From Triatoma infestans (lineage: Eukaryota > Arthropoda > Insecta > Hemiptera > Reduviidae), in contig JAAEAF010004280.1 in assembly GCA_011037195.1 (NCBI GenBank), positions 44,665 through 108,664 of the forward strand: DNA of 64,000 nucleotides, read 5' to 3'. A program made the translations under genes and the position numbers. Below, in pieces: positions 34,561 to 45,113 of this stretch. Position 1 is the stretch's first letter. Every line of letters begins with the position of its first letter. The notes beneath the pieces were generated by a model that was not told where the DNA came from, did not search any database, and saw nothing but the letters and a program-made list of their open reading frames with translations.

Positions 34561-35339
34561 ATTTTTTAAAACTGATTCAAAACATCCCTTCTATATGGGA
34601 TTGTTATAGCTTGTCGCAAATGAAAATGGAAAAATAATTTAACTATTGATTTTTAACTAGTTATTAACCAATAGTTACAGATCTATTGGCTAGAGTGCAC
34701 TGCGAATGCAAGTAATTATAAAATGAATATTAAATTTAAAAAGAATTTAATTTTGAAAAAAGGATTTTATTAAAAAGCTCAGTGATTAAATTATATAAAA
34801 AAAAATAATTAATTTTATTTTATAAAACTTAATTATCACACTTTTATTGCAATACACTTGATTTTTAATAAATTCTAAATTCAATTAGAGAGAGAGACAG
34901 CTTTACTTAGTTATTTCCTCCTCTTTAATTAAACTTATAATAGTTTAATTAAAACTAAAAAAAGTCCGATGAGAAAATATTCATACAACTTTCTCTTTCC
35001 CTTTACTCTTTATGTTCCACCCAACAACAACTAAAACTTATTTTATGCTATCACTTTCATTTGAAAACATTTTTTCATTTAAATGAGCTGCTGAAATGAA
35101 ATGTTTTTGGAAGAGGAATTTAGTTCTCTTTATTTTTAACTGTATGAATTTATAATCTTTTAGGCTTCCGGCGGCCATTGAAAATCACTTCATGCCTTCG
35201 AGTTGAGACCGGGTCAATGTTTGTTATAAACCGACAGTTTTGCCCAAATGACAATAGGCTTCTTTAGTATCGCCTCTAATTCTGAGTTTAAAAAATCGTT
35301 GACTGTTTTCTTTTTCGGGATTTTCTTAAAAAAAAAGGC
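34561..35339. other. Non-coding stretch, no gene seen
   Basis: AT-rich DNA without a recognised gene. A short piece around 34955-34990 carries the margin motif of family A (CAACTTTCTCTTTCCCTTTA). Confidence 0.4.
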
Positions 35340-35640
35340 CCTAACGATTTTTTGTTAGATAGCATACTTCGTATACTACATAAATATAATTCACTTTTAT
35401 TTCAAACTTTTATCTATGGAACTTGGTTTTTAAAGAGCTCCTTGAGTAGCGTTAAGCTTACTTCTGAAGTGCCTCTTCATTATAATTTATGCTACCACTG
35501 ATATAATATTAAACAAACCTATATTAGAAGCATTATTAGTGTTCAAAATTTGAAGAAAGTGGATTAAATTGGGAATGTCTATTCTACAGAATAGATTTCT
35601 GAGATTTCTGGAATTTTTTTTAATCTATTAAGTTTCTTTA
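35340..35640 (-). repeat. Duplicated segment D2 (empty site)
   Basis: Counterpart of 34030-34560 without the foldback insert; it preserves the uninterrupted target ATTATAATTTATG at 35479-35491. Confidence 0.8.
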
Positions 35641-35939
35641 AACATGGAAAAGTTTCTTCAAATTTGGATAATTACTTTTATTAAATACGGAAAAATTATG
35701 TTAGAGAAGTGCTGGGCTCTGATGGGCTTTATTCGAATAACATATAACAACGAAACACCAGAAATATTGTGAGGAGAGCCAATGCGGAGTCCCGCAAATT
35801 CCGACCAAATAACAGAGTTAGGTGGGCTGCAATCTTCATATTATTTGTGGCTGAAGCGTAATTAAGGAACGCAAGAGAATGAAGTCACTCCCACTAGGAC
35901 ATAAATTATTGCAAACAACAGAGCAAGGTATATTTGCTT

Positions 35940-36620
35940 TCGCAGACAGTGAGGACAACCTCAGGTGAAGCAACAGCTGAATCCAGAAAAGAAAAGTCCA
36001 TGGTGTCAGCAAAGTAAAGAGAAATGCACCTTATACAGGTAAATGGGAGAGAAAGAGAACAGGTGGATACTGTTTAGTATCTAGGAGCCCATCTGCCCCA
36101 AAAAGGTATTCTTGATGAAGAGATAAAAGAATCGGTGGGCAACTGCGGGAAAAGTCTCTGGAGACTAACTTTCTTAGTAAAACGAGAAGAATCTAAGGCG
36201 AAAAAAGTAGCAGTATATAAGAGTGTATTCTTGCCAATTCTTATAAATTCCAGTGAGTCCTGAACTCTCACGAAAAGTCATAAAAGCGGAATCCAAGCAA
36301 TGGAGTTGTGATACTTGAGGAACATAGAGGGGAAAACAAGAAGGGACAAAGTTAGGAATGTGCAAATCAGCAGGAACTTGCAAGTAAAGCCCCCATTGAA
36401 GATCGTTGGTTAGGCCATCTTTTAAGAATGGGATTGGGAAGATTGGCAAGAAAGCTATGTGGCCAGAGTAATGGGAACTAGGAAATGGGGAAGGCCTAGG
36501 AGAACTTGGGAACAATATGTTCAGCGGAGTTTCCAACAGATAGGCTGGGATTGGTGAAGATGGAGAGAGAAGGTTTAGGATAGCGATAGTTGGAGAAGCT
36601 CTGCAAGGCTTCGACACAGG
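35940..36620 (+). pseudogene. Degenerate RTE-like LINE ORF2 C-terminus
   Basis: Plus-strand frames, with several stops and shifts, show CILANSYKFQ...VLNSHE (the VY.S..LPIL.YGSE.W.L region), RWLGHLLRMG.GRLARK (36400-36450), and RKWGRPRRTW followed by EQY (36480-36520). The series 'W.GHL.RM...RLA.K...G.R..GRPR.TW' is diagnostic of the C-terminus of RTE-type arthropod LINEs, the same group as 21.4-21.8 kb but a different copy. The long minus-strand frame (36174-36617) is its shadow. GC content is raised back to about 35700, probably more of the same element. Confidence 0.75.
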
Positions 36621-37911
36621 TTGTGGCCGGCATTAAGAGGAAAGATTACGAAGAAGAACAAACAAATAACGAATACATTTTTATTAGTTATTCGAATAAC
36701 GAATTAATTTTTTTATTCGTTACTCCAATCAAGGAAGTAAATATTTATTACTTGTTACTCTTTATTTATTATTATTTTTTATGAAACTCTAGAGTTGATC
36801 TAGTCGTGATCCTATCTAGCTTCAGCTTCCTCTGATTTATCGTTTTTGAAGAGATATTTTTTTCTACCACATACATACATATATGTATGTGGCAGAACTT
36901 TCTTCTTCATTATTCCAATGCCATACAGTATAAATATACTGAACATCAGGGATAATAAGTAGCAATCCTATTTCACTCCCTTACTAATGTTTGTCAGATT
37001 AGAAAAAATTGTTATTTTGGATGAAAAAAATATTTGGATGATTATTTGTTTCATTGGAAATTCTAGTAAAAACTGTGATATAATGGGATGATACTATTTG
37101 ATTGTTTTTTTTTTCAAGAACATTGTGTTGATTCTATTTTTATTTTGGTTTCATATGCATATTGTACTAATAACAAAGGAAGTGAATGATGAATATTGTT
37201 TAATAACAATTCAGGAATGAATGTGTGTAGAGAGAGAGAGAGAGACAGTGTTATGGTTCGCCAGCTAAATTTGTTGCTTCCCCTCTCCTACCAGTCTTCA
37301 CCATATTAATAGTTCTGACATAATATAGTACACATATTTAATTTTGTAAAACGACTCGGCTAATATGTATGTATGTTTGTATATGTATATGTAATAGTCC
37401 ACTATTACTGGTGTGTACCCCGACCCTCCTATTACCATTTATTATTCACAAAATACAAACATGTCCACTCATCAGATATTTATTACTACCATAGAGGCAA
37501 CAGCATCATAAAATATAAAGCCTTATGTATATTGAAATACTACTGAGTGTTTTTACTCTGTGTGTGTGTGTGTATAAATATATGTGTGCTTCTTTATCAG
37601 TGAAATATCATCTCTCACTTAAACTGCGCAATCTCTTTAATGATTTCTTTGAAGTAGAAATGGAACATTTAAGATTCAATCTTGGGGTAAATTTCTTTTA
37701 ATTTTGAATTTTTTTTTACGGCTTGCAGAAAAAAGGAAGTGTAATGAATTGTTGGCAGATGATTTATGAGAGAATGATCAGATTTGTGTTTTTCTTTTAC
37801 TGCAGTTGACATATTGTCTTCCCAAGAAAGAATTCCTTGGGAATATTTTATTTAATATTTAGTTACCCTTGCCTTAACAATACACCTGCTTTATAGGTCG
37901 ACCAAACAGGA
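36621..37911. other. Non-coding stretch with short palindrome
   Basis: Holds a hairpin CCACATACATA-CATA-TATGTATGTGG at 36868-36893, GA runs near 37222, and TG/TA tracts near 37560. No recognised gene. Confidence 0.45.
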
Positions 37912-38112
37912 AAAGGATTAGCTCATTGGTGGCGCACTGGACTAGCAACGCGGAGGTCTGGGATTTGAATCCAGCAGTATTGCCCTTAGATTTTCCTCTT
38001 CCTAGGAGCCTCTACAGCTCACTGACTGGTGATGGACAGTGCACTGAGAAGGCTCCGGAGGCTACAATAGATCTTTCAGGTCGCCGTGTAATATCTCCGA
38101 TAACAATCTACA
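37912..38112 (+). repeat. tRNA-derived SINE, copy 2
   Basis: The head has A box GGATTAGCTCATTGGTGGCG, then CTGGACTAGCAACGCGGAGG and B box GGGATTTGAATCC. The body has TTCCTCTTCCTAGGAGCCTC, TTTCAGGTCGCCGTGTAATA and ATAACAATCTAC, in the same order as copy 1 at 15436. This copy is the less damaged of the two. Confidence 0.85.
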
Positions 38113-38699
38113 TCTTTCTACAAATCGATCAAAATATCTTGAACATTGAAATGAGTGCGCCAGGAACGGGGTAAATTCAAAAACAGGGACATCACATGAG
38201 ATAAGGTTGGGAAGTCTGCTTGTTTTCTCACTATTTTGGCTTAAACTTAGTATTTATTCTTGTTTAGTTTAATTTATTTTAAATTAAATGTTTCTTTAAT
38301 GAAAAAAATACCTTTTGTAAACATTACATTTTTTCCTAAACACCTAATGTATATCACCCCTCAATGACTTCCGTATACTTTCGACTCAAATCGGCTGAAT
38401 TTTCTTCAGTTGCCGATATTCAAAGAAATTTTGGTCGGACTCTAGTGGTGGCGGTGGTGGGAGAGTACATGTTGGTACTTAGCAAACAGCAGGCACGTAA
38501 CTTTAATGACATTACCAACCTAGCAGTCAGCGCCTTTTCAATCACCCCAAATACCCGAAATCTACAAAATGTCTCATACAAAAAGTGATAGGTGTCCTTT
38601 TTCCTATTGCTATTCGGTAAAATCGCGCTTTAAATTATGAATAAAGTGCTGGTTCGTGTGTTCATCATTTACAATCATAACAGATATTTTGTTACAATA
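38113..38699. other. Non-coding stretch, no gene seen
   Basis: A 74-codon plus frame at 38364-38588 resembles no protein I know. GC content is somewhat raised at 38350-38560, perhaps an unrecognised element. Confidence 0.4.
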
Positions 38700-38850
38700 A
38701 GCACGCGCGCGCGCCCACACACACACAGATAATTTTCTGAAAAGCACTTTTTTTTGACTGAGCGGACCTCAGAACGTCTATTGCCGGTGGGAATCTCAAT
38801 TTCGAAAATTTGACACGATCGTATTACTTCCACTTACCGCAAGAAAAATC
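38700..38850 (+). repeat. Family A, 3' half with (CG)n(CA)n
   Basis: Starts in an alternating GCACGCGCGCGCGCCCACAC tract, the local form of the family's microsatellite, then GAGCGGACCTCAGAACGTCT, TTGCCGGTGGGAATCTCAAT, and CACGATCGTATTACTTCC. A second fragment of similar sequence follows at 38865-38990. Confidence 0.75.
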
Positions 38851-39874
38851 AGTAGAATTGCTGATCTATAAACTTCCGGTTATCAACGGTTATATTGACT
38901 TAATCTTTCTTGTCGTAAACCCATCAAAACAAACTTACATACATACATATCTACACAAATCTGACCCCTATCGCAATACTTTCTCCAAAGAGAAAGTAAT
39001 AAAATAAATAAATAAATAAATTTGATAATAAAACGCACATAAAATATTTTATATTTCTCTAGTGTATTGTTTCTCATCAAAATGACCTAGATCTCTATTT
39101 TTTTATTTTCTTTTCCCCAATTTGTTACTAAAACAGTTAAAATAAATAAAAGAATGGAAATAAACACAGAAATAGGGGAATATTCTCATCCGCTCCATAT
39201 AGTTTTTTATTAGTCGTGTAGGCAGCGGTAGCGTGGCGTACAGCAACAAGTTATAAAGCACATAAGATGAGGAAATAGAGACCTGCCTCACTTCACTAAT
39301 ACAATATACTCTCAGGGAATACTGAATAAACTATATATAACTATTACTATTACTATATTAACTATGGTAGAGACTTTAGAAATAGTAGCTCCTATTAAGT
39401 GTCATAATAATTAATTGTGAACTGTAATGTTAACTGTTGTTATTCCAATAGTTAGTCTGTCCCTGAGTGTGTTTTTTATATTTTATTTATTTGGATTATC
39501 ATCTCTGAACTATTACTAAAGTCTGCGTGTATGCCTCTTGCTATTATCTCTATTATTGAGAAAATATAGACAAACAGGGTATAAAAAATGACTATTCTTA
39601 TCCATCCTATAATTTTAACTGTTGCAAAAGTTTGTAACTTTTTTATTAAATTCTTCTATTAAATTAATGACGATTATTTTAAACTATAGGTGTAATAATT
39701 GCGATTCAACTCCTTGGTACTATTATATTTAATTTCTTATCTCCTAGGGACGGTTTCGACACACTATATAGCCACCTTTAGCCCGTTTTTAAATTTATAA
39801 TTAGGTCAATTAAAAATGATTTAACAATTACAAATTTTTGTGTAACTATAATAGCAAAAGTAATATTTATTACT
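38851..39874. other. Non-coding stretch, no gene seen
   Basis: Has an (AAAT)n run at 39001-39020. A piece at 39745-39790 (GGACGGTTTCGACACAC) recalls the foldback motif. No recognised gene. Confidence 0.4.
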
Positions 39875-40200
39875 TTATTCCTGGTAAGAGGAAGTGTTTG
39901 CGGTTATGTCAGATTTTAGATATCGGATTTTCACCGGAAACATGTTTTTTTTTAAGAAATTGGTCTGTATGAGCGTGATTGGTCAGCATAACTCAAAAAA
40001 TGAAAAATCACAGAATGTTCAAACTTGATAGTTAGTTAAAATGATCAGGTGAGGTGGGGACTCCACCAATAAGGCATTGATAAAAATCGATCAAACGGAA
40101 GTACCATTTACTGAATGTTTCAGTTTTTTGCGATTTTTTCAAAAATAGATCCAACGGTTTTCATGGAATCTTCCATTTAAGATCTAATGGGGCCTTATTG
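39875..40200 (-). repeat. Family A, diverged copy
   Basis: Minus-strand blocks: GGTAAGAGGAAGTGTTTGCG, TCACCGGAAACATG, AATGAAAAATCACAGAATG, TTCAAACTTGATAG, ATCGATCAAACGGAAGTACC, TTTGCGATTTTTTCAAAAAT. It runs into the target site of the solo LTR. Confidence 0.75.
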
Positions 40201-40227
40201 ACAGGATATTTAATTCTAATTAATATT

Positions 40228-41338
40228 TGTCGCGTATTTAAAAACCCTGTGAATTTTCTTTTATAATTTCCTGTGTGCAGTTGGTTTTGTTGACCGCCAG
40301 GCGGATTGTACTATTCAACTCGTGGATTATTAAACATGTATCATTTAAATTACATTTTTACAATAATCTTTTATCACTCCGTAACTGTGTAATATTTTTA
40401 TTATTTTGCTGAAACGCTACAAAGCCTCTATGAGCCCAGCTCACGCACTATTTATCTTACCTTCAACCAATCATATTCGTCCATTGGCGTACGAACACTT
40501 TTTCTTACCGCCAAGCTGAGCGTCACTTTTCGTCATTATAATACTTACTCTCGCTATACCTCATCTTCTTGTGCGTGGTGTTATCACTTACTTATGCGTC
40601 TTTTGTTAGTGTATACATCATTTTTTTTGTCTTACTGCTCACAACTACCATCAACTATTGCAGCTGTACTATTTTGACTGTGATTCTAGTCTATATTCTG
40701 CTGAATTGTCATTTTACCAAGTTGAACTATCGGCTCTATTAAACCAGTTTTCAGCCAATTTATTCTCGCAATGCGTATTGCATCAAATCGCATGTAGGAA
40801 GCTTGTTACTGGTAAGGATTCAACTTGTTGGGTAATGTAGCTCTTATTCTGTATTTCTTTATTATTATTTATTATTACATACTCTTCTCTCTCATTTTTG
40901 TTTCTATTCAACAACTATTTCGTTGTATAGTTCAAACCTTCACTGTGAAGGCGTATCCGTACCTTGATCCACGCAATTACCTTCCATTTTGTGGTCATTT
41001 AATCACCACTTGTCTTCAGTTATAACTGTTTCGCTAATTTGTATTAATCCGACTTCAAGGAAACGGACATGGGGCTTGCATCCTACCACAGGGTCCGTCC
41101 GCTTGGCTTACTGTATTTTCTCAATGGCGAGGCTACCGTAATTGCTTCCGTTTGGGTTCCAGAAAGCCTATTCTGCTCTAAGTTCTGTGCGTACTAGTAT
41201 GTTACTGTATTAGGGACATTGGTGGTTCAACATCTGAATAAAAAAAGATTTATTTGTTTGTTATTTCTTGATGGTGTTTTTGTTATTCCCCAGGTCTTCA
41301 CTCCAGTCGTTCGTCTTAGACGTTAACCTTTCCGCACA
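40228..41338. mobile_element. Probable solo LTR, 1.11 kb
   Basis: The insert begins TGTCGCG and ends CCGCACA, so it has the TG...CA ends of an LTR, and is flanked by ATATT on both sides (40223-40227 and 41339-41343), a 5-bp target duplication. The flanks joined together (TTCTAATTAATATT + GTTTAGTTGAT) match an unoccupied paralogous site at 29990-30010 (TTCTAATTAATATT + ATTTAGTTGAC). The interior is less AT-rich, has no RT, protease or integrase, and an AATAAAAAAAG string lies at about 41238. This fits recombination between the LTRs of a BEL/Pao- or Ty3-type element; lineage not determined. Frames of 60-66 codons inside are not recognised. Confidence 0.7.
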
Positions 41339-41449
41339 ATATTGTTTAGTTGATATATAATTCTATAATAAATTGAAATAGCACTTTAGAGGAAAACATA
41401 AACCCACCACTCCCATAAATGCTTCCTTAAATGAATTTTCTCAGAGAAA

Positions 41450-41757
41450 TGTTTCAAATAAAAGATGCAGCTCTTTGAATGTGCAGTTAATATAACACGT
41501 TTAAAGAACATCTTTGAAGCCGTTTCCTAAAAAATTGGGCAATTTGGGTTCTCATAGTATTACCCAAATGGAATATCAAGTATGAACTATCTGTGATTTT
41601 TTTTTGTTTGAGCTATGCTGCTCACACACACACACACACACACACACCATTTTTTAAAAACAACTTTTCTGGACTCAAGAGACCTCAAAACCAGCATTTT
41701 CGGTGAAAATCGATAACGAAAATCGATTGCAATACCTCAACTAACAGCAGTTAGTGA
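41450..41757 (+). repeat. Family A copy
   Basis: Starts AAATGTTTCAAATAAAAGAT, with an internal deletion around the TTCCGG block, then TGGAATATCAAGTATGAAC, a CA run (41622-41648), and CCAGCATTTTCGGTGAAAAT. Confidence 0.75.
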
Positions 41758-41784
41758 AAGTAAAAATTATAAATGTTGAATATG

Positions 41785-41935
41785 TCCGTAGAGCTGGATA
41801 ATATCTGGTATTTTATCCGTCGTAGCCTGCAAATTCTGATGTTCCTGACCGGTTTCGAATTTTTACCCATCGTCACAGTAAAGTAATCAAGTTCCTGTAC
41901 ATGGTTGACTTCAACTTAATGTTTCACCTTATAAT
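41785..41935 (+). repeat. Single arm of the foldback family of 19.2-20.1 kb
   Basis: Matches 19243-19425: GAGCTGGATAATATCTGGTA, TTTTATCCGTCGTAGCCTGC, TGTTCCTGACCGGTTTCGAA, CATCGTCAC, AAGTTCCTGTACATGGTTGA and TTCAACTTAATGTTTC. No inverted partner follows, so this is a one-armed copy. The remaining DNA to 42130 shows nothing else. Confidence 0.75.
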
Positions 41936-42136
41936 CTCCCGCTTACCCAATCAATAAATTACAAATTTGAATGCAGGGTAAAGATGATGCTGTAGTGACA
42001 AATCGTTCCTCATGAGACAACAAAATAAACTATTAATGATACTGTTTTATTTTTTTCGCTAAGTATATAAGGAACCCAAATACCCCCACCCCCACCCTGC
42101 TTACCTTCCCCCAGCTTTTGAAGTTGACAATTTATA

Positions 42137-42518
42137 GTTAGATTGTGGGGTGTTTAATTTCTCTCTGTGATCTTCAGAAAAAAAAATCAATCCCAAGTAT
42201 GAGAAGCAACCAGACTATGGTTCATCTTTTAAGTCCGAATCTTTGGAAAGAAATTTCGTGAATCAATTTCGAATTGCCCTGTCTCGAATCATTTCATTGC
42301 CGTACAGATCACATAGTTTTGCCACTGTTTTATAACGTTGTTGCCAACTTCATAATCTTGCAACATAATTTGCCATATATGTTCTTTTAAATTCTCCATT
42401 TTTAGGGTCTCAAAAAAAAAAAAAAACACGTTTAAGTTGTTATATTTAGACAGAAGGAGAAGTTTCTGAAACATAAATAGGCAATTCATGGGAAATTAAT
42501 TACACTCTCCTTGTAACG
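42137..42518 (-). mobile_element. Internally deleted mariner element
   Basis: The ends GTTAGATTGTGGGGTG...TTTAATTTC (left) and GAAATTAATTACACTCTCC..GTAAC (right, inverted) are similar imperfect terminal repeats, with TA just outside each. Between them is the start of a mariner transposase on the minus strand (42399-42190). The rest of the transposase, including its DDD catalytic domain, is absent, so this is a non-autonomous derivative of about 0.38 kb. The element boundaries are less certain than the family. Confidence 0.65.
42190..42399 (-). pseudogene. Mariner transposase N-terminus, broken
   Basis: From the ATG at 42399 the frame reads MENLKEHIWQIMLQDYEVGN, a close match in pattern to the first helix of mariner transposases (ENKEHIRHILLYEF.KGN). 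After a frameshift near 42300 a second frame reads GNEMIRDRAIRN, a stop where W is expected, FTKF...DSDLKDEP, another stop where R is expected, and SG. These residues form the N-terminal helix-turn-helix that binds the terminal repeats. At least one frameshift and two nonsense changes make it dead. Confidence 0.85.
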
Positions 42519-43077
42519 TAATTTATTTAATGACCTGACCCAATATTATCAAAATCCATTAAAGATGAAGATAACTTATTGCATTACAAAAATTCTAACT
42601 AAAATGAACTATAAAAATGCTGTTTTAAGAGTAAAAGATGAAAATGTTTCTACAGTGTACATATTTCTGGACATGAAAAAATGTAATAAGAAGATGGTTT
42701 TTTGAGAAATGATGAATCACCTGTTATGATCCCAGCTTTAAGAATTTCACCGCCAAAACAAGAAAAAAAAAATTGAACCCTAGAGAGAAGTGTATGAAAG
42801 TGAGCCAGTGGAGAGAATGGACAAGAAAAATGGACGATTCCTGGTCGTCCACAGCCAGAGAGAGAAGAATATGAGAGATAGCAACCCACCACCAGGTTAT
42901 TGCAGTACTAAACTCTAATTAAAGAGCTTAACACACACCGCGCCACTACATCACCTAATTGTAAACTTAACTTGTTGAGTATTATTCTTTCACGCCTGGA
43001 AAAACACTAATAATCTCTCTGTTTTCATAAAATAATAATTATTTAAATATAATAATTTTTAATTTCTTTAACTACTA
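42519..43077. other. Non-coding stretch, no gene seen
   Basis: The minus-strand frame of 80 codons at 42650-42892 matches no known family. No other recognisable signal. Confidence 0.4.
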
Positions 43078-43395
43078 CAAGAGGATGTTACATGTTGCAA
43101 TCGTGTCAAATTTTCGACATCCACTTTTCACAGGATATACAGGTTTTGAGGTCCCTTGGTCCTGAATGAAAGTCTGAAACCGGTCAGGAACAAAACCAAC
43201 ATGCATGCTACGACGGATAAAAATACCAGATGTTGATAATAAGTTATTGAATGGATTTGCGAGTTTTTTGCGATTTTCCTCGAGAATAGCTCCAACGATT
43301 TTCTTCTTGCCTGAAATATTAATTACGCATATTGTAGAGGAGCTGCAACTTTTATTTGAAACATTTTCCGGGAAAATTTCATTTAAGTGGGGGGG
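43078..43395 (-). repeat. Family A copy interrupted by a foldback arm
   Basis: Left part: AAATTTTCGACATCCACTTT, ACAGGTTTTGAGGTCCCTTG. At 43165-43245 sits an inverted arm of the 19.2-kb foldback family (CTGAAACCGGTCAGGAAC, GCTACGACGGATAAAAATAC). The right part resumes with GCGATTTTCCTCGAGAATAG and CTCCAACGATTTTCTTC, ending near the G run at 43389. Confidence 0.7.
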
Positions 43396-44454
43396 GGGGG
43401 TTAATGTGGATTTATTTTATTGTTTTTTCTAAAATGTTATTTCCGTTTATTATATAACTCTATCACCTTCATAATATTAATTACAATGAAATGTGATGCC
43501 AAAATACCGAGTTTGAAGAATTGGTATACCGGAAATGCAACTTTATTGAACCGTTTTTTTTTTCAATTTATTTTTGCGACTTTATTAAAAATGACACTAA
43601 GGAATTTCATAACAAACTTGTTATACTAGCCATACATACAGAGGACCTGTCACTTGTGTTTGAATTAGTTTTCAGAATAAATTCATTTAAACGGGGTTTT
43701 GGGAGTGGGGGAAGTTATGTTTCCTCTAAATGCCGTTTTAATTTATTATACGACTGTACCGTCTATATAGTATTAATAACAAATATGCTGTCAAAATTCC
43801 AATTTTAATTAATATCGTTTTACCGGTGCATGATTCGAATATTTCTGTTAGAAACTTTGTCCGAGTAAATTCATTTTCTGGGTGGTTTTGTGGGTGTAGA
43901 AGGTTATCCTTTCTCAAAAAATTCGTTTTAGACTGTTTAGATTCTCACATTTGCAACTAAACATCTAGTGCGAATTATATATTTGAACATAAGAGAAAGT
44001 CGTGTGAGTGTTTCGCATCAGTTTTTTTTTTTTTGTTCGCAAAAATAACTAGTCGCCCAACTGGTCGCGTCATCCGAATTCCGAATTATGCCAACTAGAG
44101 GCAACATTAATCGGATTCAAATGAAAACGGGCAGACTCTAATTAAACCAATCGTTGAATAGTTTAATTATGGCAATCAAATCCTGTACAGTTTCTCCTTA
44201 ATGGGCTGTTGTGATTGCGGGGCTGTAAATCTAGTTTAGTTTACAATCTATATAGGTGGAGATTTCATATATCACTCGAAACCCACGGTATGTATATTTC
44301 AGATTTTTGTGTTCTCTCTGAATTTTTGGATTTACTAATTCTAAGTGAAACATAGATTATATACAATATTAGAGTATAATATGAAATAGAGGGTATGTAT
44401 TAGATTATATATATAAATATAGATAACCATTAAATAATTTTTAAATTTCCCTTT
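43396..44454. other. Non-coding, with degraded family A pieces
   Basis: Weak family A signals occur at 43500-43620 (ACCGAGTTTGAAGAATTGG, ACCGGAAATGCAACTTTATT) and at 43980-44035 the margin motif AAGAGAAAGTCGTGTGAGTG. No gene recognised; the 95-codon plus frame at 43521-43808 lies over this repeat debris. Confidence 0.45.
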
Positions 44455-44770
44455 CTCCCTAGTAAGAGGAATATTAGATGTCTGTCATATTTTCGAATTT
44501 GATCACTCACGGGGAATACATGTTCTGGATAACCTGAATAAATGTGAAAATAAGCCAATAAGGAGGTAGGTTGGCATTCTTAGATACGACTACCTTCTAC
44601 ACGAAAGTTTCGGAAAAAATCCATCAACCGGAAGGGTGAATTTAAAGACTGTTTTTTTTTTTAGTTTTTCGCGATTTTCTTGAAAACCATTACAACAATT
44701 TTTTTTTTTTAAATTAAAGTACCAACGACACACAAATAAACAAATCAGTTTTTTTTCAAACATTTGTCCC
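44455..44770 (-). repeat. Family A copy, TG tract deleted
   Basis: Blocks: CTAGTAAGAGGAATATTAG, CATATTTTCGAATTTGATCA, TACATGTTCTGGATAACCTG, AAAAAATCCATCAACCGGAA, TTTTTCGCGATTTTCTTG. Confidence 0.75.
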
Positions 44771-45113
44771 AATAATTTTGATTGTTGTGGTGTTTCGGGG
44801 GCCTCTATTTAGGTCGTAGCCTGTCAGTTATATTTAGAGTGACGATACAGGGTCTTGAGATAAACGGCGCCCATAGTGTCCAGCTTGGCTGTTTCCTACT
44901 GTTTCCCTAGAAGTTTAAAAGACAATCGTTGGAGCCGTTTTCGAAAAAATCGCGAAAAAATTAATAAAAAAAATTCAGTAAAGTTCGCACTTGCCTTTAA
45001 TGGATTTTGTTCAAAATTTTAGTGCCAGATGCGGCGGTAGTATCCGTTAAACGGAATATCAAGTTTGACCTTCCTGCAATGTTTCGTCACACTCACACAT
45101 ACACATATATTCA

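Noticed and set aside
36174..36617. Minus-strand frame of 147 codons
   Set aside because: The plus strand of the same segment has clear, if broken, RTE-like LINE motifs; the minus frame is its shadow.
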